A stretch of DNA of 64,000 nucleotides. Origin: Isoetes taiwanensis (Eukaryota; Streptophyta; Lycopodiopsida; Isoetales; Isoetaceae). Of this stretch, positions 43,886-56,800 are shown piece by piece. Where the stretch lies: NCBI GenBank assembly GCA_021234155.1, contig JAJEKV010000052.1:1175933-1239932 (forward strand), read 5' to 3'. The notes beneath the pieces are model-generated. The model searched no databases and was not told the DNA's origin. It saw only the letters and a list, made by a program, of their open reading frames with translations. Every line of letters begins with the position of its first letter. The first letter of the stretch is position 1. The position numbers and the translations under genes were made by a program.

Positions 43886-46246
43886 CTAGTAACGGTGCCC
43901 AGCGTTGCTGGGCATTCGTTGGAAGTTTGTAAGTTTGTAAATGTTTTTATTGCAATAAGAAATGTGTGCAGTAAGCTTTTATTATTGGAATAGAGAAATA
44001 TTCAAACATAGTTATAGTGCCCAGTGCTGCTGGGTATTAGCATGCCCCATTAATGATGCCCGAAATCATTGTTCTGACCGGAAGCCGTGGTAACACGGGA
44101 GTGTTACAATGGATCATGGTAAGTGTTAAGGAAACCGAATATAACATGCAATTGGGAAAATAGGGAATACAAACCCAACATGCAATTGGCTAGTGAACAA
44201 CTTGGCATGGGTTTAAGAAACACAACATAACATTGGGTGCAAAATTGTTTGCATGATAGGCATAAATGAAGGAAAACAGAAGGAATTCTAATAGAACAAC
44301 AGGGAATGTGCTTAGGAAACCCAACATAACATTGGGCCTTTTAGTACCAAATATTGCATACCTTATCTCCCAGCAAGGTTAGCCCCAAGGTTTTAAATGG
44401 CAAACATCTCTTAATTTTAGTGTGCTAAACCTATGTGAGGGAATGATACTTAGTAATGCTAGGGCAATATAGGCAATACATTAATTCGCTTTCATCATTT
44501 ATTGGACATGAAAATATTGATCAATTGATTTTATCCCATAGGTTCCTCAGATGATTATTAATCGATTTTAATGCATCCCTGATTGTGAAGGTCAAAGTTG
44601 GTTCATATATAGGTTAATAATTTTGCAAAAGTTTGTCTAAGAGAACACGTATCACGGACCTTAGATTGCACAATTTGTATTGTGTTTTAAGAAGCCAAGA
44701 TGTGGGGCATAAGGTGAGTTCGACATGATCATTATTTCAAAGGGCATGGTTGCAAATCATGTACATATAATTAAGACAACCATGTTAATGTTATTCATTG
44801 AAGCATCCTCTTCTTCTAATTTCTTAAGACAAAGATGCAAAGGATCGAGGAGGCTAGCTTCAATGCTATAAAAGAGAAGATAAAACTAAAACACACGATA
44901 TAACTTTCAACCAACAAATTCAAAAACGAAATGCCGGGTTTATAGCCAATCACCGGGTTTTGATATACCCGTTGGTGATGGCATTGTAGCGTTTATAGGT
45001 GTGTCCTTGGGAAAGAAGATTAGGATGATAGAATTTAGAGTTAAAGCAATTGATCCATTGTCAATTAGGAACATGTGCTTTCACTGGATGAACCAGGAAA
45101 AAAGACTTGATGAGACAAAACACAAAGTCTGTACTTACTCATATTATATTTTGCAAAAATAAGGCAGCTAATTGCTGAAGCACCCCATGCAGCAGGAGTC
45201 AAGTTATATCTCAAGGCTTTAATATTTTGACTTGAACTTAAAACCATCAAAGCCTCAAACTGCATGCCAAATTTTGTTAATAAGATATAGAAAATGACTT
45301 AAATCCCACGAAGACTACTGCCATAGATCCAAATGATCTTACCCTACTGCAAAATCTCCAGAAAAGCTCACCACAAAAACATGCAAAGATGGATTGAAGA
45401 AGCCAGAGTATTTGATTGTAAAAAGCCTGGCAGCAGGGTTGATTCCATTTCCACTGTATGCCCTCCATTTTCCCTGCGTTTCACATAATTTAGCATTCAT
45501 CTGGAAGTAGAGAAAGCTGATGAAGGACTTACGTTTTTGTGGAGAGTGAGAATGGGCTTTTCTTCTGAATGGGCCTCATCTGTAATTACTTCCTGAAAAC
45601 TTGAGCACCATGGTCCGGGAGTTATGAGCAGGGACAGAGATCGGGAGGTGCTAAAGGGCTCCATCTGCAACATTCATGCCATGGTCAAAACAAAAACAAA
45701 AACGAATTCAGAGAATCACCCACCCCATTTCTAAGAAGATATGTTGCAGAAGGAAGTCCCTCATCCCGCCACAGAGGGATAAGGCATGCATTTCCAAACA
45801 TAACATGGATTCTTACCATAATCTCTGCGAGAGCGTTTTGGAGAGGGCGAGCGTCCTCGTCTGTCATAGCGCCAGCTAGCTCCAAGGTCCGCCATCATAA
45901 CTTTGTTTCACGATTGAAGTCCGAGATCAGATCCAAGAAGCATTACGGACTGCCGTAGTGTTAGGGTTCACTTTTGTTCTAAGCTTTTGGCCTCTGCCGT
46001 CCCAAAGCTTCCACCCACATTCACCATTGCACGCCACAGCCATAGCCACATTGAAGCCGTTCTCTGCTGCAAAACTGCCATCACTGACCGAGCCGGCCGA
46101 TCCTCCCAACCCTACATTGCCTTCGCAAAAAACCACACCCGATCAAGGGCGTGATCTGGACCGTCTGGCATGTTAGATCAAATTTGGGCCCTCCGATTTA
46201 GGGCGACAAACAAAACAGACAAACACTAAAATTTTATTATAAAGGA
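43886..46246 (-). mobile_element. 2.36-kb Helitron with captured exons
   Basis: On the minus strand it starts TCCTTTATAATAAAATTT after an A and ends CTAG before a T at 43885. The 3' hairpin GCCCAGCAACGCTGGGC is followed by ACCGTTA and the terminal CTAG. A second, weaker hairpin of the same type lies inside at about 44013-44030. It has no Rep/helicase. The 5' third contains splice-bounded exon-like pieces (see the SR-rich fragment). No empty site is available in the window. Confidence 0.65.
45543..45898 (-). pseudogene. Captured SR-rich gene fragment (two exon-like pieces)
   Basis: Piece one (45898-45817) begins with two ATGs and reads MADLGASWRYDRRGRSPSPK, then RSRRDY, and ends at a good donor (TATG|GTAAGAATCC). 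Piece two (45664-45543) lies between an acceptor (ATGTTGCAG|ATGG) and a donor (AAAAAC|GTAAGTCC). In the phase set by piece one it has a stop after four codons, so the fragment is dead. The Arg/Ser-Pro/Arg start resembles N-termini of plant splicing-related proteins; the family is not identified. It sits in the 5' part of the Helitron in the Helitron's own orientation, as expected for transduplicated exons. Confidence 0.45.
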
Positions 46247-46450
46247 TTGTGTCTTTGGCACCATCGAATGCTGCAAACAATTTTGTTCTTTGCAAATATT
46301 TTTGTTCTTAAAATTTAAGAGCTGTAGATGTTAGAGTACATGATGGAATTTCTGTCATCAAATAAAACAAGAATAGTTGCAATAAGCTGCATTTAAACAA
46401 AATGCAAATGCAAATATCAGATGCCTAAAAAGCAATTATTTAAGAGAATA

Positions 46451-46804
46451 CTAGTAAACGTGTGCCCGGCATTGCCGGGCTAATGTCTTAACTTCTGTTT
46501 TTACTTGGCCTTTAACATCTATTTGTGCAACTTCGAACAACACTACAGGTTGATGCTCGCAAGAACGGACTGGCACATTTTTGGGTTCAATTTTTGTACT
46601 AATGTTTGAAATCTATCTAAAGTAAGATCTTATGCAAATCTATAATGTTCGTGAAAAATTTGAGGAGCAACAAAAGCTCTATTACCATTTTTCCAAAAAT
46701 GCTCTTCATTTGGAGGGTGTTTTTGAATTTTGAATTTTTAAATATTCCAGCTTTAAATTTTAAATTGGCAATTACCCATGAAATAGCCCCATTATTATAA
46801 ATGA
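46451..46804 (-). mobile_element. Short Helitron (about 354 bp)
   Basis: The minus strand starts TCATTTATAATAATGG after an A and ends ACGTTTA-CTAG before a T, with the hairpin GCCCGGCAATGCCGGGC. The 5' and 3' ends resemble those of the 43886-46246 element. It is too short to code. Confidence 0.5.
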
Positions 46805-47830
46805 TATGCACAGATGGACTTCTCTATGGTAGCATCATCTAAAATGTTGTTGTAAGCATGCCCATTATTTTAAGATAGAACAATTTATACATTGAAGGTG
46901 CATTCAACAATATTTTGGTAAGAGTTGTTGACTGGCAAGACTGCATGAGCTTTGCTATGAGCATCCTAAAATAAGCACGAAGGAAATTAGTAAACAGATA
47001 AAAAATATCTTTAAGAAAGGTGTCTGTATATGGACCCTATGATCTCCCTATGATCTCCCGAAGAAGAAAACTACCTTGTGGACTCATCTGGCGGATGAGC
47101 ATATACCACATTGGATACAAAAATTGGATCGCTACTTCTTCATGATTAAGGTCCTACAAAATATGATATGTTCACCTGAGGTTTAGGATGCACTCAATTT
47201 CAAACTGTAGTTCTGCAAATCATGTATGCCATGTATACAGACCTTAATAATGCAATGCTTTTAGATTTAACAAAGAGTTTATGTAAGTTATCTACAAGCC
47301 GGAAATGGCAATGAAAAAAGAAATTGCAGCTTGCTTAAAAAATGTCCCAAATACTATCCCTTGTTGGCATATTTTGAATGAGAGATTGCACCAAATTTCT
47401 CGAAATATTGTCCCTTATTACCATGCTTCAAATGAGAGATTGAACCTGTTCACTAAAGCATAAAGCAGCCCTTTATGCGGTTTTATATTTGCCTACTTGG
47501 TTGCATGCTGTTGCTGCCGCCTTACTTGCCTCAAATCTGCGAGATGGAGCATTATTTAAAAATCAACTTCTCAATGAGACAATCAAGAAAAAAGAACTAC
47601 ATGAGCAGCAACCTACAATGGAAGGACTACTTCCAAAACCACCAAAATGCTGTAGAACCTCACCAACAGTCAATTGGCAAACCGAAAGCGTGCACCCATT
47701 ACAGCTATCTCGTAGGAGCATCGATTTGCTCACTGGAACCCAGCATAAAAACCTGGCGATGGTGCCTTTTCACAATTCAGAAACATGAACCAGCTGCCAT
47801 GACGACTCAATCTGCAATGGATCCCTTTGC
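46805..47830. other. CACTA interior, no recognised gene
   Basis: AT-rich DNA. Frames at 47475-47855 overlap each other in two phases and show no family signature. Confidence 0.4.
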
Positions 47831-50800
47831 ATTCAGAATAAGGCACCAATCTTAACTGGTTATCAGCGGCTTGGAGAGTGTGCCAAACACAATTTGCTTT
47901 AACATCACGTGAACCCAAAAGAATGCTAGATTTATCAAAAGCTTCCCCATCGGATTGAGTTTGCTGCATGTGATCTCTATCTGTATATACATTTTGCACA
48001 AACCCAGTTATGCCATAGCTGGATCTTCACCATTTACCTCCGTTGTGTTCTTCAGAGCCAACCTGCATGCCTTTTAACATCAGCACTTCCTTGAATATCC
48101 AAATGGTTGCTATCTGGACTATCTTTGTAATAATACAAACTCACAATATCCAAATTGGGTGTCTGATTTCCATCTCTTAAATGATGCTGTCAAAAGCAAA
48201 TTGTGTTGTCAATGAACTCACATATAAAAGCATATGTATTGGTTTTTAGAGACGAATATACAGATACGTGAGTTACCTGTAATCTCGCCTCTGTAAAGCA
48301 AGGTGGCTCACGAAAATCCTCATGCAATATAGCACATTCTACGGCCTTCTCAAATACGATGGGAACAGATATGCACTTTGCCATGAAGAAGCAACAGTTT
48401 GGATGTGGCCAGGACAAAAAAAATCGTGGTAGAATTTGCTCCAAAAATGTAATCTTCCAAGATCAGCATATTGATCTGTTCCTGTAAAAATGAAAAGCAA
48501 ACATGTTTGTTAGGGTTTACCACAAATCCCAGAGAAGCATGAACCTGCTTTGGATTGGGTGCTGTTGAGATCAGATTGAAGAAGCTGCTGAAGATTTTAG
48601 AGGTTAACTGGATCTGAATATCGCAAAAAATATCTGCTCTTCCCCATGCCTATTCTAAATAAGTAGCATAGCCTGCATGCCATTTTTCAATGCTTTCCTA
48701 TATTGCCTTGAACATGAGAAAACCTGTGTCAAACAGTAAGGACAAATAAGTAACACACGGCTTCCTTTCTTATCTCTAAAGAGTTTGTGGGTAGCACAAC
48801 ATGTAGAACCAGAACTGTGAAAACGACATCGGCATCGTTCAATAAACCGAGGAAGGAAAAAACAGACGGATTAATCCGAACGGCTCCATAATGTTGCTCA
48901 TGCTACTGAAGAAAAAATATACCTGCTTGTGGATAAATCCAAAAACTGGCGATCCCTAAACTTTGAACTCCATTTCAATAATCATGGAAGGCGGAGGAGA
49001 TTACCGCCTCGTGATCTTCCCTGTCATCGAAAAAACGCTCTAGGTATGCTCTAGGCTTATTTTTCCAGCTCCAGAAAGCTGGAACTTGCTGGAAGAAATG
49101 CACACAAAGGAACACGACTGCACACAGGTGATAAGATCTCTCCAAAAATGCAAAATCATAGAAGCTTACCTTTCGAACAAAGCAGAAACCCTCTGCTTCA
49201 ACTTTAGCGAAATCCTCAGTTTAAAGCAATGCTTGCACAATAGTTTAAGAATTTGATCCTTCTTGTGCTAGTAAATGGCCTGGCCATAATCATTCTGCCA
49301 TGAATCAAAACGAAATTCTGCTCCTGCTATTGTCTATGAAAGGCAGAGGATCCATGTCCTCTTGTAACAGTGCTCCTTGTTGCGTTACCCACCGCCGAAG
49401 AAAGCAATCACCGTTATAGCATTCCCTCTTACGAAACGCTCGAACGCTGGAAAAGGTAAGAAAACAAAAATCGGCGTAACATCAAAACAAAAGCGTAAGC
49501 GGCTAAGTGTTAACCTATAGGAAAGTTACATTTTAAGTAAGTAAAAATGTAAATATGTAAAAATGTAACTTACATTTTGAAGCTCTCGTCTTTTGCAAAA
49601 ATGCCTTGCTTCTCGCATTTTGAAGAAGAAAAAAATGATGGAGCTCATGATTTATGTTAGAGATCTTGAATTGCTTTTTCCTCAAAATGCATAAATATAT
49701 TTGAATACCTCATATCATGTTGGCATCAGTTTGGTTGTCTTGCCTAATTTGAGGTAGATTCCCATGGTATACTTGCCCTTTAGATAATGCAAAGAACAGC
49801 CACGTTTCATTTTACTTGTGGCTAAGAGGCGACCAATCTCTATACATGGCATTAACACGATCATCACTCACGCATAATGAGAGATGGACAAAGAAATTCA
49901 AGCGTAAGAAACGCTAACAATTTGCATGGAACATTAACCATGCCTCCATATCACAGATGCAAATGCGATTGCATTAAAAAGATGGTTGTTACCTCTGTTA
50001 TAACATCGTATCCGGGGAGTTCCTTGCATAATCAAAGATGGTTGCCTTTGTTTGGCTTTGCATATATCGTCATTGATCCTATTAGATACAAAATCATTGG
50101 CTGCATGTCATAAACTATCAATTTACTTTCTAGATTCAGAATAAGGCACCAATCTTAACTGGTTATCAGCGGCTTGGAGAGTGTGCCAAACACAATTTGC
50201 TTTAACATCACGTGAACCCAAAAGAATGCTAGATTTATCAAAAGCTTCCCCATCGGATTGAGTTTGCTGCATGTGATCTCTATCTGTATATACATTTTGC
50301 ACAAACCCAGTTATGCCATAGCTGGATCTTCACCATTTACCTCCGTTGTGTTCTTCAGAGCCAACCTGCATGCCTTTTAACATCAGCACTTCCTTGAATA
50401 TCCAAATGGTTGCTATCTGGACTATCTTTGTAATAATACAAACTCACAATCTCCAAATTGGGTGTCTGATTTCCATCTCTTAAATGATGCTGTCAAAAGC
50501 AAATTGTGTTGTCAATGAACTCACATATAAAAGCATATGTATTGGTTTTTAGAGACGAATATACAGATACGTGAGTTACCTGTAATCTCGCCTCTGTAAA
50601 GCAAGGTGGCTCACGAAAATCCTCATGCAATATAGCACATTCTACGGCCTTCTCAAATACGATGGGAACAGATATGCACTTTGCCATGAAGAAGCAACAG
50701 TTTGGATGTGGCCAGGACAAAAAAAATCGTGGTAGAATTTGCTCCAAAAATGTAATCTTCCAAGATCAGCATATTGATCTGTTCCTGTAAAAATGAAAAG

Positions 50801-53800
50801 CAAACATGTTAGTTAGGGTTTACCACAAATCCCAGAGAAGCATGAACCTGCTTTGGATTGGGTGCTGTTGAGATCAGATTGAAGAAGCTGCTGAAGATTT
50901 TAGAGGTTAACTGGATCTGAATATCTGCAAAAAATATCTGCTCTTCCCCATGCCTATTCTAAATAAGTAGCATAGCCTGCATGCCATTTTTCAATGCTTT
51001 CCTATATTGCCTTGAACATGAGAAAACCTGTGTCAAACAGTAAGGACAAATAAGTAACACACGGCTTCCTTTCTTATCTCTAAAGAGTTTGTGGGTAGCA
51101 CAACATGTAGAACCAGAACTGTGAAAACGACATCGGCATCGTTCAATAAACCGAGGAAGGAAAAAACAGACGGATTAATCCGAACGGCTCCATAATGTTG
51201 CTCATGCTACTGAAGAAAGAATGTACCTGCTTGTGGATAAATCCGAAAACTGGTGATCCCTAAACTGGATTTAAACTCCATTTCAATAATCATGGAAGGC
51301 GGAGGAGATTACTGCCTCCTGATCTTCCCTGTCATCGAAAAAACGCTCTAGGTATGCTCTACGCTTATTTTTCCAGCTCAAGAAAGCTGGAACTTGCTGG
51401 AAGAAATGCACACAAAGGAACACGACTGCACATAGGTGATAAGATCTCTCCAAAAATGCAGAATCATAGAAGCTTACCTTTCGAACAAAGCAGAAACCCT
51501 CTGCTTCAACTTTAGCGAAATACTCGGTTTAAAGCAATGCTTGTACAATAGTTTAAGAATTTGCTCCTTTCTGTGCTAGTAAATGGCCTGGCTATAATCC
51601 TTCTGCCATGAATCAAAACGAAATTCTACTCCTGCTATTGGCTATGGAAGGCGGAGGATAATCCCCCATGTCCTCTTGTAACAGTGCTCTTTGCTGCGTT
51701 ACCCACCGCCGAAGAAAGCAACCACCGTTACAGCATCTCGAACGCCGGAAAAGGTACGAAAACAAAAATCGGCGTAACATCTGCCGGCAAAAGCGTAAGC
51801 GCCGGCGTTAGCACCGCCGGAAAGTTACATTTTAAGTAAGTAAAAATGTAAATATGTAAAAATGTAACTTACATTTTTGAAGCTCTCGTGCTGCAAAAAT
51901 GCCTTGCTTCTGCATTTTGAAGAAGAAAAAATGATGGAGCTCATGATTTATGTTAGAGATCTTGAATTGCTTTTTCCTCAAAATGCATAAATATATTTGA
52001 ATACCTCATATCATGTTGGCATCAGTTTGGTTGTCTTGCCTAATTTGAGGTAGATTCCCATGGTATACTTGCCCTTTAGATAATGCAGCAGGCCACGTTT
52101 CATTTTACTTGTGGCTAAGAGGCGACCAATCTCTATACATGGCATTAACACGATCATCACTGCTGCATAATGAGAGATGGACAAAGAAATTCAAGCAGAA
52201 GAAACGCTAACAATTTGCATGGAACATTAACCATGCCTCCATATCACAGATGCAAATGCAGTGCATTAAAAAGATGGTTGTTACCTCTGTTATAACACTG
52301 TATCCAGGAGTTCCTTGCATAATCAGCATGGCTGCCTTTGTTTGGCTTTGCATATACGTCATTGATCCTATTAGATACAAAATCATTGGCTGCATGTCAT
52401 AAACTATCAATTTACTTTCTAGATTCAGAATAAGGCACCAATCTTAACTGGTTATCAGCAGCTTGGAGAGTGTGCCAAACACAATTTGCTTTAACATCAC
52501 GTGAACCCAAAAGAATGCTAGATTTATCAAAAGCTTCCCCATCGGATTGAGTTTGCTGCATGTGATCTCTATCTGTATATACATTTTGCACAAACCCAGT
52601 TATGCCATAGCTGGATCTTCACCATTTACCTCCGTTGTGTTCTTCAGAGCCAACCTGCATGCCTTTTAACATCAGCACTTCCTTGAATATCCAAATGGTT
52701 GCTATCTGGACTATCTTTGTAATAATACAAACTCACAATCTCCAAATTGGGTGTCTGATTTCCATCTCTTAAATGATGCTGTCAAAAGCAAATTGTGTTG
52801 TCAATGAACTCACATATAAAAGCATATGTATTGGTTTTTAGAGACGAATATACAGATACGTGAGTTACCTGTAATCTCGCCTCTGTAAAGCAAGGTGGCT
52901 CACGAAAATCCTCATGCAATATAGCACATTCTATGGCCTTCTCAAATACGGTGGGAACAGATATGCACTTTGCCATGAAGAAGCAACAGTTTGGATGTGG
53001 CCAGGACAAAAAAAATCGTGGTAGAATTTGCTCCAAAAATGTAATCTTCCAAGATCAGCATATTGATCTGTTCCTGTAAAAATGAAAAGCAAACATGTTT
53101 GTTAGGGTTTACCACAAATCCCAGAGAAGCATGAACCTGCTTTGGATTGGGTGCTGTTGAGATCAGATTGAAGAAGCTGCTGAAGATTTTAGAGGTTAAC
53201 TGGATCTGAATATCTGCAAAAAATATCTGCTCTTCCCCATGCCTATTCTAAATAAGTAGCATAGCCTGCATGCCATTTTTCAATGCTTTCCTATATTGCC
53301 TTGAACATGAGAAAACCTGTGTCAAACAGTAAGGACAAATAAGTAACACACGGCTTCCTTTCTTATCTCTAAAGAGTTTGTGGGTAGCACAACATGTAGA
53401 ACCAGAACTGTGAAAACGACATCGGCATCGTTCAATAAACTGAGGAAGGAAAAAACAGACGGATTAATCCGAACGGCTCCATAATGTTGCTCATGCTACT
53501 GAAGAAAGAATGTACCTGCTTGTGGATAAATCCGAAAACTGGTGATCCCTAAACTGGATTTAAACTCCATTTCAATAATCATGGAAGGCGGAGGAGATTA
53601 CTGCCTCCTGATCTTCCCTGTCATCGAAAAAACGCTCTAGGTATGTTCTACGCTTATTTTTCCAGCTCAAGAAAGCTGGAACTTGCTGGAAGAAATGCAC
53701 ACAAAGGAACACGACTGCACATAGGTGATAAGATCTCTCCAAAAATGCAGAATCATAGAAGCTTACCTTTCGAACAAAGCAGAAACCCTCTGCTTCAACT

Positions 53801-56800
53801 TTAGCGAAATACTCGGTTTAAAGCAATGCTTGTACAATAGTTTAAGAATTTGCTCCTTTCTGTGCTAGTAAATGGCCTGGCTATAATCCTTCTGCCATGA
53901 ATCAAAACGAAATTCTACTCCTGCTATTGGCTATGGAAGGCGGAGGATAATCCCCCATGTCCTCTTGTAACAGTGCTCTTTGCTGCGTTACCCACCGCCG
54001 AAGAAAGCAACCACCGTTACAGCATCTCGAACGCCGAAAAAGGTACGAAAACAAAAATCGGCGTAACATCTGCCGGCAAAAGCGTAAGCGCCGGCGTTAG
54101 CACCGCCGGAAAGTTACATTTTAAGTAAGTAAAAATGTAAATATGTAAAAATGTAACTTACATTTTTGAAGCTCTCGTGCTGCAAAAATGCCTTGCTTCT
54201 GCATTTTGAAGAAGAAAAAATGATGGAGCTCATGATTTATGTTAGAGATCTTGAATTGCTTTTTCCTCAAAATGCATAAATATATTTGAATACCTCATAT
54301 CATGTTGGCATCAGTTTGGTTGTCTTGCCTAATTTGAGGTAGATTCCCATGGTATACTTGCCCTTTAGATAATGCAGCAGGCCACGTTTCATTTTACTTG
54401 TGGCTAAGAGGCGACCAATCTCTATACATGGCATTAACACGATCATCACTGCTGCATAATGAGAGATGGACAAAGAAATTCAAGCAGAAGAAACGCTAAC
54501 AATTTGCATGGAACATTAACCATGCCTCCATATCACAGATGCAAATGCAGTGCATTAAAAAGATGGTTGTTACCTCTGTTATAACACTGTATCCAGGAGT
54601 TCCTTGCATAATCAGCATGGCTGCCTTTGTTTGGCTTTGCATATACGTCATTGATCCTATTAGATACAAAATCATTGGCTGCATGTCATAAACTATCAAT
54701 TTACTTTCTAGATTCAGAATAAGGCACCAATCTTAACTGGTTATCAGCAGCTTGGAGAGTGTGCCAAACACAATTTGCTTTAACATCACGTGAACCCAAA
54801 AGAATGCTAGATTTATCAAAAGCTTCCCCATCGGATTGAGTTTGCTGCATGTGATCTCTATCTGTATATACATTTTGCACAAACCCAGTTATGCCATAGC
54901 TGGATCTTCACCATTTACCTCCGTTGTGTTCTTCAGAGCCAACCTGCATGCCTTTTAACATCAGCACTTCCTTGAATATCCAAATGGTTGCTATCTGGAC
55001 TATCTTTGTAATAATACAAACTCACAATCTCCAAATTGGGTGTCTGATTTCCATCTCTTAAATGATGCTGTCAAAAGCAAATTGTGTTGTCAATGAACTC
55101 ACATATAAAAGCATATGTATTGGTTTTTAGAGACGAATATACAGATACGTGAGTTACCTGTAATCTCGCCTCTGTAAAGCAAGGTGGCTCACGAAAATCC
55201 TCATGCAATATAGCACATTCTATGGCCTTCTCAAATACGGTGGGAACAGATATGCACTTTGCCATGAAGAAGCAACAGTTTGGATGTGGCCAGGACAAAA
55301 AAAATCGTGGTAGAATTTGCTCCAAAAATGTAATCTTCCAAGATCAGCATATTGATCTGTTCCTGTAAAAATGAAAAGCAAACATGTTTGTTAGGGTTTA
55401 CCACAAATCCCAGAGAAGCATGAACCTGCTTTGGATTGGGTGCTGTTGAGATCAGATTGAAGAAGCTGCTGAAGATTTTAGAGGTTAACTGGATCTGAAT
55501 ATCTGCAAAAAATATCTGCTCTTCCCCATGCCTATTCTAAATAAGTAGCATAGCCTGCATGCCATTTTTCAATGCTTTCCTATATTGCCTTGAACATGAG
55601 AAAACCTGTGTCAAACAGTAAGGACAAATAAGTAACACACGGCTTCCTTTCTTATCTCTAAAGAGTTTGTGGGTAGCACAACATGTAGAACCAGAACTGT
55701 GAAAACGACATCGGCATCGTTCAATAAACTGAGGAAGGAAAAAACAGACGGATTAATCCGAACGGCTCCATAATGTTGCTCATGCTACTGAAGAAAGAAT
55801 GTACCTGCTTGTGGATAAATCCGAAAACTGGTGATCCCTAAACTGGATTTAAACTCCATTTCAATAATCATGGAAGGCGGAGGAGATTACTGCCTCCTGA
55901 TCTTCCCTGTCATCGAAAAAACGCTCTAGGTATGCTCTACGCTTATTTTTCCAGCTCAAGAAAGCTGGAACTTGCTGGAAGAAATGCACACAAAGGAACA
56001 CGACTGCACATAGGTGATAAGATCTCTCCAAAAATGCAGAATCATAGAAGCTTACCTTTCGAACAAAGCAGAAACCCTCTGCTTCAACTTTAGCGAAATA
56101 CTCGGTTTAAAGCAATGCTTGTACAATAGTTTAAGAATTTGCTCCTTTCTGTGCTAGTAAATGGCCTGGCTATAATCCTTCTGCCATGAATCAAAACGAA
56201 ATTCTACTCCTGCTATTGGCTATGGAAGGCGGAGGATAATCCCCCATGTCCTCTTGTGCGATTGCTCTTTCTTTGCGTTACCCAATCCCGAAGAAAGCAA
56301 CCAGATTCTGACATCTCGAGCAGCAAGGAAAAGGTACGAAAACAAAAATCGGCGTAACATCTGCCGGCAAAAGCGTAAGCGCCGGCGTTAGCACCGCCGG
56401 AAAGTTACATTTTAAGTAAGTAAAAATGTAAATATGTAAAAATGTAACTTACATTTTTGAAGCTCTCGTCTTTGCAAAAATGCCTTGCTTCTGCATTTTG
56501 AAGAAGAAAAAATGATGGAGCTCATGATTTATGTTAGAGATCTTGAATTGCTTTTTCCTCAAAATGCATAAATATATTTGAATACCTCATATCATGTTGG
56601 CATCAGTTTGGTTGTCTTGCCTAATTTGAGGTAGATTCCCATGGTATACTTGCCCTTTAGATAATGCAGCAGGCCACGTTTCATTTTACTTGTGGCTAAG
56701 AGGCGACCAATCTCTATACATGGCATTAACACGATCATCATCACGCTGCATAATGAGAGATGGACAAAGAAATTCAAGCAGTAAGAAAGCGCTAACAATT

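Noticed and set aside
48190-48444. 84-codon minus-strand frame repeated in every array unit
   Set aside because: It starts at a non-ATG codon, runs through an apparent splice donor, and is retained merely by tandem duplication. I do not count it as a protein gene.
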